Positions 27,984 through 35,039 of a DNA stretch of 64,000 bases are shown piece by piece; position 1 is the first letter of the stretch, and every line of letters begins with the position of its first letter. Source of the DNA: Vibrio mytili (lineage in GTDB: Bacteria; Pseudomonadota; Gammaproteobacteria; Enterobacterales; Vibrionaceae). Where the stretch lies: NCBI RefSeq assembly GCF_000830505.1, contig NZ_JXOK01000008.1, positions 62,001 to 126,000 on the forward strand, in the 5' to 3' direction. The notes beneath the pieces are model-generated. The model was not told the DNA's origin. It made no database searches and saw only the letters and a list, made by a program, of their open reading frames with translations. Both the position numbers and the translations under genes were made by a program.

Positions 27984-29584
27984 TTTCTGGAGGCTTAATC
28001 AAATCGTTCGCGTTATTGTTGATTCCCATTGGTGTCATCAGCTGGTTGCTGGTCTTAGCTCGAACAAGCAGCAGAACCGCGTTAATGGAGTTACAATCAC
28101 ACACAACATTGTTGACCACAGAAATCAACGCACACCAGAAAACCTCTCTCGCATTGGAGCAAGCCAAACGCTCTGCGGAAACCGCAAACAATGCAAAAAG
28201 TCGGTATTTGGCGAGCTTAAGTCATGAGTTGAGGACACCGCTTAACATCCTACTCGGCTACGCACAGCTATTGCGTACAGATCAAACATCTAATCAACAA
28301 ACCCGCGATTATGCTGACGTGTTAAAACGTAACGGTAAACATCTTTCCGATATGATTGAGGGCCTACTAGAAATCTCTAAAATTGAAGCAGGAAGATTAG
28401 AGTTACATCGTGATGAGTTCTCCCTAACCGCCCTGCTCGACCAACTCGTTGATATGTTCTCGATGCAAGCAAAACGCAAAGGACTTGAGTTTGAATACGA
28501 AGTGTCTGGCTATCTACCCAAGTTTGTTGCTGCAGATAAACAACGCTTGCGCCAAATCTTGATCAACCTGCTAGGCAATGCGGTAAAATATACCGAGCAA
28601 GGCAAAATCACCTTCAAAGTTCGTTATCGTAATCAAGTGGTTCACTTCAGTGTTCAGGACACGGGTATTGGTTTATCTGAACAGGATTTGGAGCTGATTT
28701 TCAAACCCTTTGAACGAATAAAGAACCAAAAAACGATGGCAATCAATGGCTCTGGACTGGGGCTCACTATCTCAAACGCCCTAGCGGAACTGATGGGCGG
28801 AGAAATATCCTGCACCAGCCAAGTCAATTACGGCAGTGCCTTTGTGTTGAAGTTGATGCTTCCTGAAGTCCTAGAAGGTACGGTTGAGCCTGAGGTATTG
28901 GATGACACTATTATTGGCTACTCTGGAAAACGTCAGACCATCTTAGTGGTGGACGATATCGACGATCAACGACAATTAATTGCTCGCATTCTTCAACCAT
29001 TGGGTTTTAACGTGCTCACTGCAGAAAACGCACCGCAAGCCTTAAAAATGGTCAAAACACATCATATTGATTTGTTCTTACTTGATATCTTTATGCCACA
29101 AATGAATGGCTGGCAATTAGCCATTCAGCTAAGAAAAGAGCATTACCGACAACCGATTATGATGCTTTCAGCTAACATACAAGAACTGGAAATACACAAC
29201 CAACTTGCCCGTTATCATAATGACTATTTAACAAAGCCAGTTTCGGTTCCGATGTTGCTTGCTAAATTGTATCGTTTACTGGATATCGAATGGCTCTATG
29301 AAGAAGAAGTCGCACCGGAAGAGAAAAACCCAGAGGCTCTAGATGACCCAGAGGCAGCGCAAACCAATCCGACTCCGAGCTACCAACAATTAGTACGTAT
29401 GCGGGAGTACGCCGCAATTGGTTTTTTGTCAGCAGTAAGCAATGAGCTAGAAACCATGATTCAAATGCACGCCGCGAGTGATGATTGGTTGTCTGAACTA
29501 AAACAAAATCTACAAGAATGTAATTTTAACAATATTATCGCGCAAATAGATGGACTGATAAATGAGCATTATAACAACCAATAA
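27974..29584 (+). CDS. Hybrid histidine kinase with receiver domain (C-terminal half of NCS1-kinase)
   Basis: This 536-residue frame starts with a membrane segment (residues about 8-30), a short coiled coil, then the kinase: H84 in SLSHELRTPLN, an ATPase domain with NLLGNAVKYTEQG and GSGLGLTISNAL, and a receiver domain with LFLLDIFMP and the Lys in LTKPVS. A roughly 90-residue C-terminal tail follows without an Hpt-type His motif. Next to urtA and before a LuxR-type response regulator, it is well placed to sense urea or a purine-derived ureide and control the urt-ure operon; that is inference from context. Confidence 0.83.
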   Translation: MDVISGGLIKSFALLLIPIGVISWLLVLARTSSRTALMELQSHTTLLTTEINAHQKTSLALEQAKRSAETANNAKSRYLASLSHELRTPLNILLGYAQLLRTDQTSNQQTRDYADVLKRNGKHLSDMIEGLLEISKIEAGRLELHRDEFSLTALLDQLVDMFSMQAKRKGLEFEYEVSGYLPKFVAADKQRLRQILINLLGNAVKYTEQGKITFKVRYRNQVVHFSVQDTGIGLSEQDLELIFKPFERIKNQKTMAINGSGLGLTISNALAELMGGEISCTSQVNYGSAFVLKLMLPEVLEGTVEPEVLDDTIIGYSGKRQTILVVDDIDDQRQLIARILQPLGFNVLTAENAPQALKMVKTHHIDLFLLDIFMPQMNGWQLAIQLRKEHYRQPIMMLSANIQELEIHNQLARYHNDYLTKPVSVPMLLAKLYRLLDIEWLYEEEVAPEEKNPEALDDPEAAQTNPTPSYQQLVRMREYAAIGFLSAVSNELETMIQMHAASDDWLSELKQNLQECNFNNIIAQIDGLINEHYNNQ

Positions 29585-30467
29585 CATCATCGTATTAGTC
29601 GTCGATGACTCACCGGAATCACTTGGGATGTTAAATGCGACGCTAAATCAAGCGGGGCTTACCGTTCTTGTCGCGACGAGCGGGTTTCAGGCACTTACCA
29701 TCATCGAAAAAGTACAACCAGATGTTATCTTACTAGATGCCATCATGCCTGAAATGGACGGGTTTGATACTTGTGTCAAACTTAAGGAATCCCTCCCTTC
29801 AACACCGATTATTTTTATGACCGGATTGAATGACTCCAAACATGTCATACAAGGATTTGAATCTGGCGGCACAGATTACATCACTAAACCCGTCGTTCCT
29901 GACGAAGTGTTGGCTCGAATTAAGGTGCACAGTCAGTCTGCTCGTCTTGCAAAGTCGGCTCAAGCCGCCCTAGACTACGCAGGACAATACATATTCTGTG
30001 TCTCCAATAACGGAAATCTGGAATGGGCAACGCCCCATGCTCAAGAGCTGTTGTGCGACCTAGGTGATGATTTGTCTGAAACCTGGCAAAAAATCCAGCA
30101 AGATATCGCCATTTGGCTAATGCAATCTCCCGCGGACTCTTCGTTGCCATTAACTCAGTTTACCCCGAGCTTAGAAGCAAGCTACGCTGGGGACTACAAT
30201 GGCATTCACTCGCTTGTCCGGATTTCTACCCCAAAACAAAATGGTTCAGAGAAAGATCTGCAAACGCATTTGGGTCTAACAAAACGCGAATCTCAGGTGC
30301 TGTATTGGCTCTCTTTTGCTAAAACGAACTGGGAAATCGCCCAGATATTAGAAATGAGCCCACGCACTGTGCATAAGCATCTTGAGCAGGTATACAAAAA
30401 ACTGGACGTCGATAACCGTACAGCTGCTGCAAGCATATCGATCAGAATTTTAGAGCGGGCAAGCTAG
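29562..30467 (+). CDS. Response regulator with LuxR-type DNA-binding domain
   Basis: A 301-residue regulator. The N-terminal receiver has VVDD, phospho-acceptor D59 (ILLDAIMPEMDG) and the Lys in YITKPV. A linker of about 80 residues follows, then a LuxR/NarL helix-turn-helix (LTKRESQVLYWLSFAKTNWE through SPRTVHKHLEQVYKKL). It overlaps the end of the hybrid kinase by 23 bases, so it is the cognate regulator. Likely targets are the divergent urt-ure promoter and its own operon. Confidence 0.88.
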   Translation: MSIITTNNIIVLVVDDSPESLGMLNATLNQAGLTVLVATSGFQALTIIEKVQPDVILLDAIMPEMDGFDTCVKLKESLPSTPIIFMTGLNDSKHVIQGFESGGTDYITKPVVPDEVLARIKVHSQSARLAKSAQAALDYAGQYIFCVSNNGNLEWATPHAQELLCDLGDDLSETWQKIQQDIAIWLMQSPADSSLPLTQFTPSLEASYAGDYNGIHSLVRISTPKQNGSEKDLQTHLGLTKRESQVLYWLSFAKTNWEIAQILEMSPRTVHKHLEQVYKKLDVDNRTAAASISIRILERAS

Positions 30468-30727
30468 CTTGAACGAGAAGCCAATGAAGGCAGAGAAAGG
30501 GACTGTCGGTGGAAATTAAAGTTCGAGGCTTTTTACGTAGTTTGCCTTTTGCTCTAACAAGGTTTTGCCCCGAAGTGTTTTAAGATGCATGGTTTGCTTG
30601 ATAAGTTTTGGTAATACTTTTAGGCCCTAACTAGAATTTGCTAGACTTAGGTAAAGAGCACATCATGGTGGCCGAATGAACTACTTTGCAGAGGACCCCT
30701 TCTAGGTAATGTAAACCTGGAGGGTAA

Positions 30728-31015
30728 ATGAAAAAACTAAAGCAACAGTACCGAAGTCATGTCAAAGCGCAAGGGGCTTATCTATGGGATGTGTATCCTA
30801 GCGTACGTAGTGGAACTCACAAGCATTTTTCAACCAAGCAGGAGAAGAGCTACTATTTTCTCCACAAAGTTGAGTGTCGTGAATATCCAATCAAGCTGCG
30901 AGCAGCTAGAGGAAAATCACTGGCTAATCCGTGGGATGATTACCCTGCACACGTATATGACGTTGCTAAGTGTTGGAAGCATAATTCGAAAAGGCGTCAC
31001 CAATACTACAAGTAA
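30728..31015 (+). CDS. Small basic protein, 95 aa, unknown
   Basis: I do not recognise the family. The protein is rich in Lys, Arg, Tyr, Trp and His (YLWDVYPSVRSG, WDDYPAHVYD, CWKHNSKRRHQYYK) and has no membrane segment. The composition suggests nucleic-acid binding. Support as a real gene comes from a very strong ribosome site (GGAGGG 3 bases before the ATG) and a perfect terminator 9 bases after the stop. A longer overlapping frame at 30759 lacks a ribosome site. It sits at the left edge of the accessory island. Confidence 0.68.
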   Translation: MKKLKQQYRSHVKAQGAYLWDVYPSVRSGTHKHFSTKQEKSYYFLHKVECREYPIKLRAARGKSLANPWDDYPAHVYDVAKCWKHNSKRRHQYYK

Positions 31016-31023
31016 ACATTATC

Positions 31024-31049
31024 AAGCCTCGCCAATGCGAGGCTTATTT
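31024..31049 (+). terminator. Terminator of the 95-aa gene
   Basis: AAGCCTCGC-CAAT-GCGAGGCTT is a perfect 9-bp stem with a 4-base loop, followed by ATTTG. The T-run is short. Confidence 0.75.
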
Positions 31050-31101
31050 GTATCCGTCAGTTTGTTCACTAAGGTGTACTAACCCGTATTTGCCCCATTC
31101 A

Positions 31102-31263
31102 GTGTTTAGAACACATGAAACCATCATGAGATTAATTTGTGCAGCAGCTTGCTGCACAAATAGGAAATTGCCTGCTTCATCAAATGTCCAACAGGCTGTT
31201 GGACAAACTCTAGTATCCAATTGTGCAAGAGGGTCTTGCACAATTGCGAAACAACCTGTTTCG
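31102..31263. repeat. Cluster of perfect palindromic hairpins with three-base loops
   Basis: Five different perfect inverted repeats follow one another, each with a 3-base centre: 31102-31114 (5-bp arms), 31136-31160 (11-bp arms, TTTGTGCAGCA), 31185-31205 (9-bp arms, TGTCCAACA), 31218-31246 (13-bp arms, CAATTGTGCAAGA) and 31247-31263 (7-bp arms, CGAAACA). The last two abut. No convincing coding frame explains them. Function is unknown; I did not recognise a named repeat family. Confidence 0.8.
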
Positions 31264-31477
31264 TGAATTATTTCTGCCCCTTTCTGTTGTAGCATCGAAT
31301 CCAATACACATTCTGCCAATGTGCGTTTGGCTTACTAAAATTTATTCGATGAAGTCTAAATGTTAGACATTCTAAAATTATGCGCCATTTTGCAGTATAA
31401 TCTTCCATGCTTCTAGCTAACATGCTGATTATCAATTGAGTTACGATAAGAACGACCGCATTATTGAACGATAAAAG

Positions 31478-31508
31478 ACGGCTAAAAGCCGTATAGAAAG
31501 CGTTATGC
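31478..31508. other. Hairpin and GTTATGC cassette-type boundary
   Basis: ACGGCT-AAA-AGCCGT (31478-31492) is another 3-base-loop hairpin. Ten bases later comes GTTATGC (31502-31508), which has the form of an integron recombination core site (GTTRRRY-like), immediately before the first cassette gene. It may be the left cassette junction. No attI or full attC structure is visible upstream. Confidence 0.45.
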
Positions 31509-31522
31509 CTAAGGAGATATTG

Positions 31523-32104
31523 GTGACATTCCCAGAAAACCCAAGTATTGATATTGTAAAGGGCTACTTGGAGCTTTGGCACACATTGGATAGTTACACT
31601 CTTCAAGAAAAGTCGTTGGAAAACCTGTTTAAAAAATTTTGTCCTCAGAACGACAAAATAGAAGATGTATTGCTAAAGGTTAGTGCTCTCAATGACTTTT
31701 ATAGTACTAATATCTACGATACTTACTCAGTTTCAAAGCATATACTTGGTTTGAGCATTGATGAGAAGCTTAACCAAGGTTGTCTAGGTTTGGTTGATGA
31801 AGTTGCACCTATTGAAATCAAAGGTAAAACCCGAAGATTCTATTCTTTTGCTACTAAGTATTGTAGTCACCATAAACCCAATGATTACCCAATTTATGAT
31901 TCATATGTAGAAAAAATGCTCATGCATTTCAAGAGGCGGGATTCCTTTTGTCAGTTTAAAAAAGATGATCTTAAAAACTATCGCATATTCGTTCAAATAA
32001 TTAAGGCATTTAGTCGGTACTACTCTTTGGAAGAGTTCAGCTTAAGAGAAATTGATATTTATTTATGGCTTGCTGGAAAAAAGCATTTCCCAAATAGATA
32101 TTAG
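31523..32104 (+). CDS. Integron-cassette-borne hypothetical protein, 193 aa
   Basis: A soluble protein I cannot place in a family. It has recognisable strong segments (YDTYSVSKHILGLSIDEKL, FYSFATKYCSHHKPNDYPIY) rich in aromatic residues and Lys, but no motif that names an enzyme. I prefer the GTG at 31523, with AAGGAG 6 bases before it, over the ATG at 31505, which lies inside the core-site-like GTTATGC. Base composition is visibly more AT-rich than the flanking genes. Its stop lies directly before the start of an attC site, the normal layout of a gene cassette. Confidence 0.75.
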   Translation: MTFPENPSIDIVKGYLELWHTLDSYTLQEKSLENLFKKFCPQNDKIEDVLLKVSALNDFYSTNIYDTYSVSKHILGLSIDEKLNQGCLGLVDEVAPIEIKGKTRRFYSFATKYCSHHKPNDYPIYDSYVEKMLMHFKRRDSFCQFKKDDLKNYRIFVQIIKAFSRYYSLEEFSLREIDIYLWLAGKKHFPNRY

Positions 32105-32231
32105 GCATAACAAAGCGTTTAAGGCAGATTCGCAACGCGTGGCATTCTCAGTTTAAATTGAGTTTTGTGTTTACAGTGCCTTAGGTTAGGTTTAGTGGTA
32201 GCGTTGCTCACTACTTAACGCGGCGTTATAT
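32105..32231 (+). repeat. attC recombination site (Vibrio superintegron type)
   Basis: About 127 bases bounded by GCATAAC (32105-32111) and GTTATAT (32225-32231), with inner complementary arms CGCAACGC and GCGTTGC and the GCGTTTAAGGC / TACTTAACGC pair. Length, the AACAAAGCG start, the ACGCGTGGC segment and the GCGGCGTTA end match the VCR-like repeats of Vibrio superintegrons. It separates the 193-aa gene from the acetyltransferase gene. Confidence 0.88.
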
Positions 32232-32257
32232 GCCAATCGGGGATTATAAGGAAAATC

Positions 32258-32794
32258 ATGCAATTGGAACTAGATGGTTACTATCTTCGTTCACTGGATG
32301 TGGAAGATAAGGAAGCATTTTACAAGTGGTCACGTGACCGTGAAGTTACACTTTATAGTCTTTCTTCATACGCGTACCCTCAATCCAAATCAGATATCGA
32401 AAAATGGCTTTTATCCATAAATTCAAACCCTAAAAATGTCTCTTTTGGTATATGTAGTAACGAGAATGATCAGCTACTTGGATATGCTGGTATATCTGGG
32501 ATCAGTACTCTAAATCGTAGTGGTGAATACTTCATTCTTATTGGAGAAAAAAGTTATTGGGGTAAGGGGATTGGTACATCAGTAACAAAAATTGTAACAG
32601 ATTACGCTATACGAACTCTTGGTTTACACAGAGTTCAGCTTACAGCAAGTTCTCTTAATTACGGTGCAATTAAGGCTTATGAAAATGCAGGTTATAAACA
32701 TGAGGGTGTGATGCGACAATCAGGTTTTCGTAATGGTGAATTTGTCGATAAAGTCCTAATGTCAGTTCTGTCTACAGAGTGGTCAGGCATATAA
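32258..32794 (+). CDS. GNAT-family N-acetyltransferase (RimJ/RimL-like), cassette-borne
   Basis: A 178-residue acetyl-CoA-dependent acetyltransferase. Residues 1-60 and 75-170 show the RimJ/RimL arrangement, with the acetyl-CoA-binding motif YWGKGIGTSV and the following LGLHRVQLTAS and NAGYKHEGVMRQ. Possible targets are protein N-termini, amino acids or a small toxic compound; substrate is unknown. AAGGAAAATC before the ATG is a good ribosome site. Its stop TAA falls inside ATATAACAAACG, the beginning of a second attC, as usual for cassettes. Confidence 0.85.
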   Translation: MQLELDGYYLRSLDVEDKEAFYKWSRDREVTLYSLSSYAYPQSKSDIEKWLLSINSNPKNVSFGICSNENDQLLGYAGISGISTLNRSGEYFILIGEKSYWGKGIGTSVTKIVTDYAIRTLGLHRVQLTASSLNYGAIKAYENAGYKHEGVMRQSGFRNGEFVDKVLMSVLSTEWSGI

Positions 32795-32812
32795 CAAACG
32801 ACTAAGGTTTCA
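32784..32812 (+). repeat. Truncated attC remnant after the acetyltransferase
   Basis: GGCATATAACAAACGACTAAGG resembles the first 20 or so bases of a Vibrio attC, but no second half follows before the chrA terminator. The right end of the cassette array therefore looks deleted. Confidence 0.6.
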
Positions 32813-32940
32813 AGATACTTTTTCTTATCTGAAATGATGCCACTACATAATTTGAGCTAAGAAGCTTTTGTCCAAAAATGAGTTTCAAACTTTAATGACC
32901 TCCGACAGGTACAACTGCTAAGAATACCCGCAAAGAAACA

Positions 32941-32979
32941 AAAAAACCGAGCCAGTGCGTCTTACTGGCTCGGTTTTTA
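32941..32979. terminator. Bidirectional terminator
   Basis: ACCGAGCCAGT (32946-32956) and ACTGGCTCGGT (32964-32974) form a perfect 11-bp stem with a 7-base loop, with A-run before and T-run after. It can end transcription from chrA on the minus strand and from the cassette side on the plus strand. Confidence 0.9.
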
Positions 32980-32994
32980 TAGAGGTCGCATCAC

Positions 32995-33522
32995 TTAAAG
33001 CAAAAACGCACCATAGACGAGGCTTGCGCAGATCACATACGTCGGATGCACTTTGAATTTTTCCAAGCACAGACCCGCGACCACAAATAGCAACGCAAAA
33101 TGTCCCCAACCGGCTTCGCCACCAGACATCACCAGTTTGTAACTCAGTAACAGCATCAGCGTGAAGATGATCGGTAATACCCACGCACCTAGCGCTTTCA
33201 CTTTTGGTGAATTACGATATTTGTACAACACACTCATTGCCACAATCATAATGATGATGGTTGGCGCAACGGTTGCAAGCACGGCAATACAAGCCCCTAA
33301 CGTACCCCCTACTTCGTAACCAATGTACCCCGCCATTTTAGTCGCGATTGGACTTGGAAGTGCGTTACCCAAAGCAAGCACTTCGGCGAATTGACTGGCG
33401 TCCATCCACCCATACTGACCAACGACCTGTGCTTCAATCAGCGGGATGATCGCAGGACCACCGCCGTAACCAACGATGTTAGGAATAAAAAAGGCCAAAA
33501 AGATGTCGATATAAAGTTGCAT
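32995..33522 (-). CDS. Short-chain chromate-transporter (ChrA-type), second half
   Basis: A 175-residue membrane protein of the chromate ion transporter family. The conserved FFIPNIVGYGGGPAIIPLIE and ALGNALPSPIATKMAGYIGY are the duplicated CHR-domain motifs. It forms a tandem pair with the gene upstream, 2 bases away; together they correspond to one long ChrA. Short-chain pairs export chromate in some species, but the true substrate in vibrios is untested. Confidence 0.88.
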   Translation of the reverse strand: MQLYIDIFLAFFIPNIVGYGGGPAIIPLIEAQVVGQYGWMDASQFAEVLALGNALPSPIATKMAGYIGYEVGGTLGACIAVLATVAPTIIIMIVAMSVLYKYRNSPKVKALGAWVLPIIFTLMLLLSYKLVMSGGEAGWGHFALLFVVAGLCLEKFKVHPTYVICASLVYGAFLL

Positions 33523-33524
33523 GT

Positions 33525-34106
33525 TTATCCCTTTTTATTCTCTGGATTCAAAGTGTTTGCTGTTTTAGGCTTTGGGGCTGGTTTCACCAATACTGCTAAT
33601 AGCACTGCAGCTACCACCAGCCCTGGATGTACATTCAGCACCACGATAAACAACAATGACAGCGCAATACCGACTCCAGTGGCGATCATGCCAAGGGCCT
33701 TGTAGCCTTTGATCAAAAAGTCATACGTGAGTTTTGCCATCATCCAAGAAACAACCGGCAAAACGCCTTGTGCCATACCAGCAACCCATGGCTTATCACG
33801 GTATTCATTAAGCAGCCCTAAACCCGCAATCATGACGATGATGAGAGGAATAATGGTCATTATGACAGCGTTTATACACCCTATAGTGCCACCCACTTTA
33901 TAACCAATGTAACCCGCCATTTTGGTTGCGATAGGCCCTGGCAAGGTGTTACCAATCGCGAGCACATTGGCAAACTCATCGTCTTCCATCCACTTATAGT
34001 TGTCGACCACTTCTTTGTGGACCAAAGGGATCATCGTGGGGCCGCCACCAAATCCAAACAAGCCAATACGAAAAAATGCACTGGCGAGGTCTAACTGCTT
34101 ACTCAT
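33525..34106 (-). CDS. Short-chain chromate-transporter (ChrA-type), first half
   Basis: A 193-residue CHR-domain protein with FGFGGGPTMIPLVHKE and AIGNTLPGPIATKMAGYIGY, paralogous to its partner. It has about five to six membrane segments. Antiparallel insertion of the two short proteins is the usual model. It is the first gene of the two-gene operon; a 72-base gap separates it from the ureide gene upstream. Confidence 0.88.
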   Translation of the reverse strand: MSKQLDLASAFFRIGLFGFGGGPTMIPLVHKEVVDNYKWMEDDEFANVLAIGNTLPGPIATKMAGYIGYKVGGTIGCINAVIMTIIPLIIVMIAGLGLLNEYRDKPWVAGMAQGVLPVVSWMMAKLTYDFLIKGYKALGMIATGVGIALSLLFIVVLNVHPGLVVAAVLLAVLVKPAPKPKTANTLNPENKKG

Positions 34107-34178
34107 TTTTGCCTCTATCCTTAAAAATTAACAGGTTAATGGTTGGATTAGCCCGTTTATAATTTGTTTGGGTATATA

Positions 34179-35039
34179 TTAATATACCGTCTGCTCTAGC
34201 CATATTATATGTGGACTCACGATCCAACTCTCTTTGGGCTCTGCGAGCATGGTCTCTATATCGCTTAATTCAAAATGCCTGTCATCGTAAACACAAACAA
34301 ACGTCTGGTCACCAACAGCTAACTGATGGTTTTCTCCGTAGGAGGTGTAGCATGGCGCACCAATCGCGATCGTAATTTGGTTAGGCTGATTGGCTTGTTT
34401 AAGCACAGAATGAATATCATGCATCGCGCCACTGTCACCCTGCTGATTAATCGTCTCAATTAACCAGTCGATCAAAGACTGATAAAAGACGTTATATTCC
34501 GTAACGGAGACGTCTTGACTGCATAGCTGCCACTCGCCATTTCGAGCATGAAACCCACACAATCGAAGATGATCGAGTAAACTTCCTTCCAAAAAAGAAT
34601 CAATGTTCAATTGTTGTTCAGCCAGTCCTTTACTGCTCGCCCCCCAGTTTTTCTTCTCTGCTAACTTCGATACCGCTTTATTTCGGTACGTCGCGTCATT
34701 AATGAGCGTCAGTGCATGCGGCTTTAAATCGGTGACGTTGCCTTGCTCTGAATACGACACATCACATTTAAACGCAAGCTCAGGCTCAATTTGTACGACC
34801 GCGTCTTCGTCCTCAGGAAGAATCAAACTCGATGCACTAAAAGGCATCTGTTCCAGGTAGCGATGTTCACTTTTGCAAGCAAACATCGGGAACAGCGCAC
34901 GAGGTCGCTGAGCGGCTTGCAATTCCGCTTTTGCCTGTTCGCTAAACGCAGCGATCTCACCAGTCTGCGCTAAGTAGCCCGGTGAGTTGCCTGCAATTCC
35001 AAACACAACTGGCGTTGTCATCGCGTGTTCATTAGCCAT
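34179..35039 (-). CDS. DUF5718-type protein with fumarylacetoacetase-like features
   Basis: A 286-residue soluble protein I take to be the DUF5718 type. It looks like a divergent fumarylacetoacetate hydrolase (FAH) fold: IEPELAFKCD has the E-x-E metal-ligand pattern, LINDATYRNKA resembles the NDVSARD segment, and WGASSKGL resembles the GKSFD segment. FAH-fold enzymes cleave C-C or C-N bonds with a divalent metal. Its ATG overlaps the stop of the allantoate-hydrolase-type gene (TAATG), so it is translated with the ureide pathway. A lyase or hydrolase acting on a pathway intermediate such as ureidoglycolate or oxalurate is a guess from context. Confidence 0.65.
   Translation of the reverse strand: MANEHAMTTPVVFGIAGNSPGYLAQTGEIAAFSEQAKAELQAAQRPRALFPMFACKSEHRYLEQMPFSASSLILPEDEDAVVQIEPELAFKCDVSYSEQGNVTDLKPHALTLINDATYRNKAVSKLAEKKNWGASSKGLAEQQLNIDSFLEGSLLDHLRLCGFHARNGEWQLCSQDVSVTEYNVFYQSLIDWLIETINQQGDSGAMHDIHSVLKQANQPNQITIAIGAPCYTSYGENHQLAVGDQTFVCVYDDRHFELSDIETMLAEPKESWIVSPHIIWLEQTVY

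Noticed and set aside
30759-31082. 107-codon frame overlapping the 95-aa gene
   Set aside because: It lacks a ribosome site and runs through the terminator, whereas the 95-aa frame has both a strong ribosome site and ends before the terminator.
31044-31319. 91-codon minus-strand frame across the palindrome cluster
   Set aside because: It is read through perfect hairpins, has no ribosome site and overlaps another open frame on the plus strand; the palindromes explain its openness better than coding.
30468-32940. Retron, CRISPR or phage element in the accessory island
   Set aside because: There is no reverse transcriptase, no Cas gene, no regularly repeated spacer unit, no integrase or phage structural gene. 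The palindromes differ from one another, so they are not CRISPR repeats.
34179-35039. Assigning ureidoglycolate lyase directly to the DUF5718-type gene
   Set aside because: FAH-like resemblance is distant and ureidoglycolate lyase labels on FAH-fold proteins are often transferred without proof; kept as a hypothesis only.
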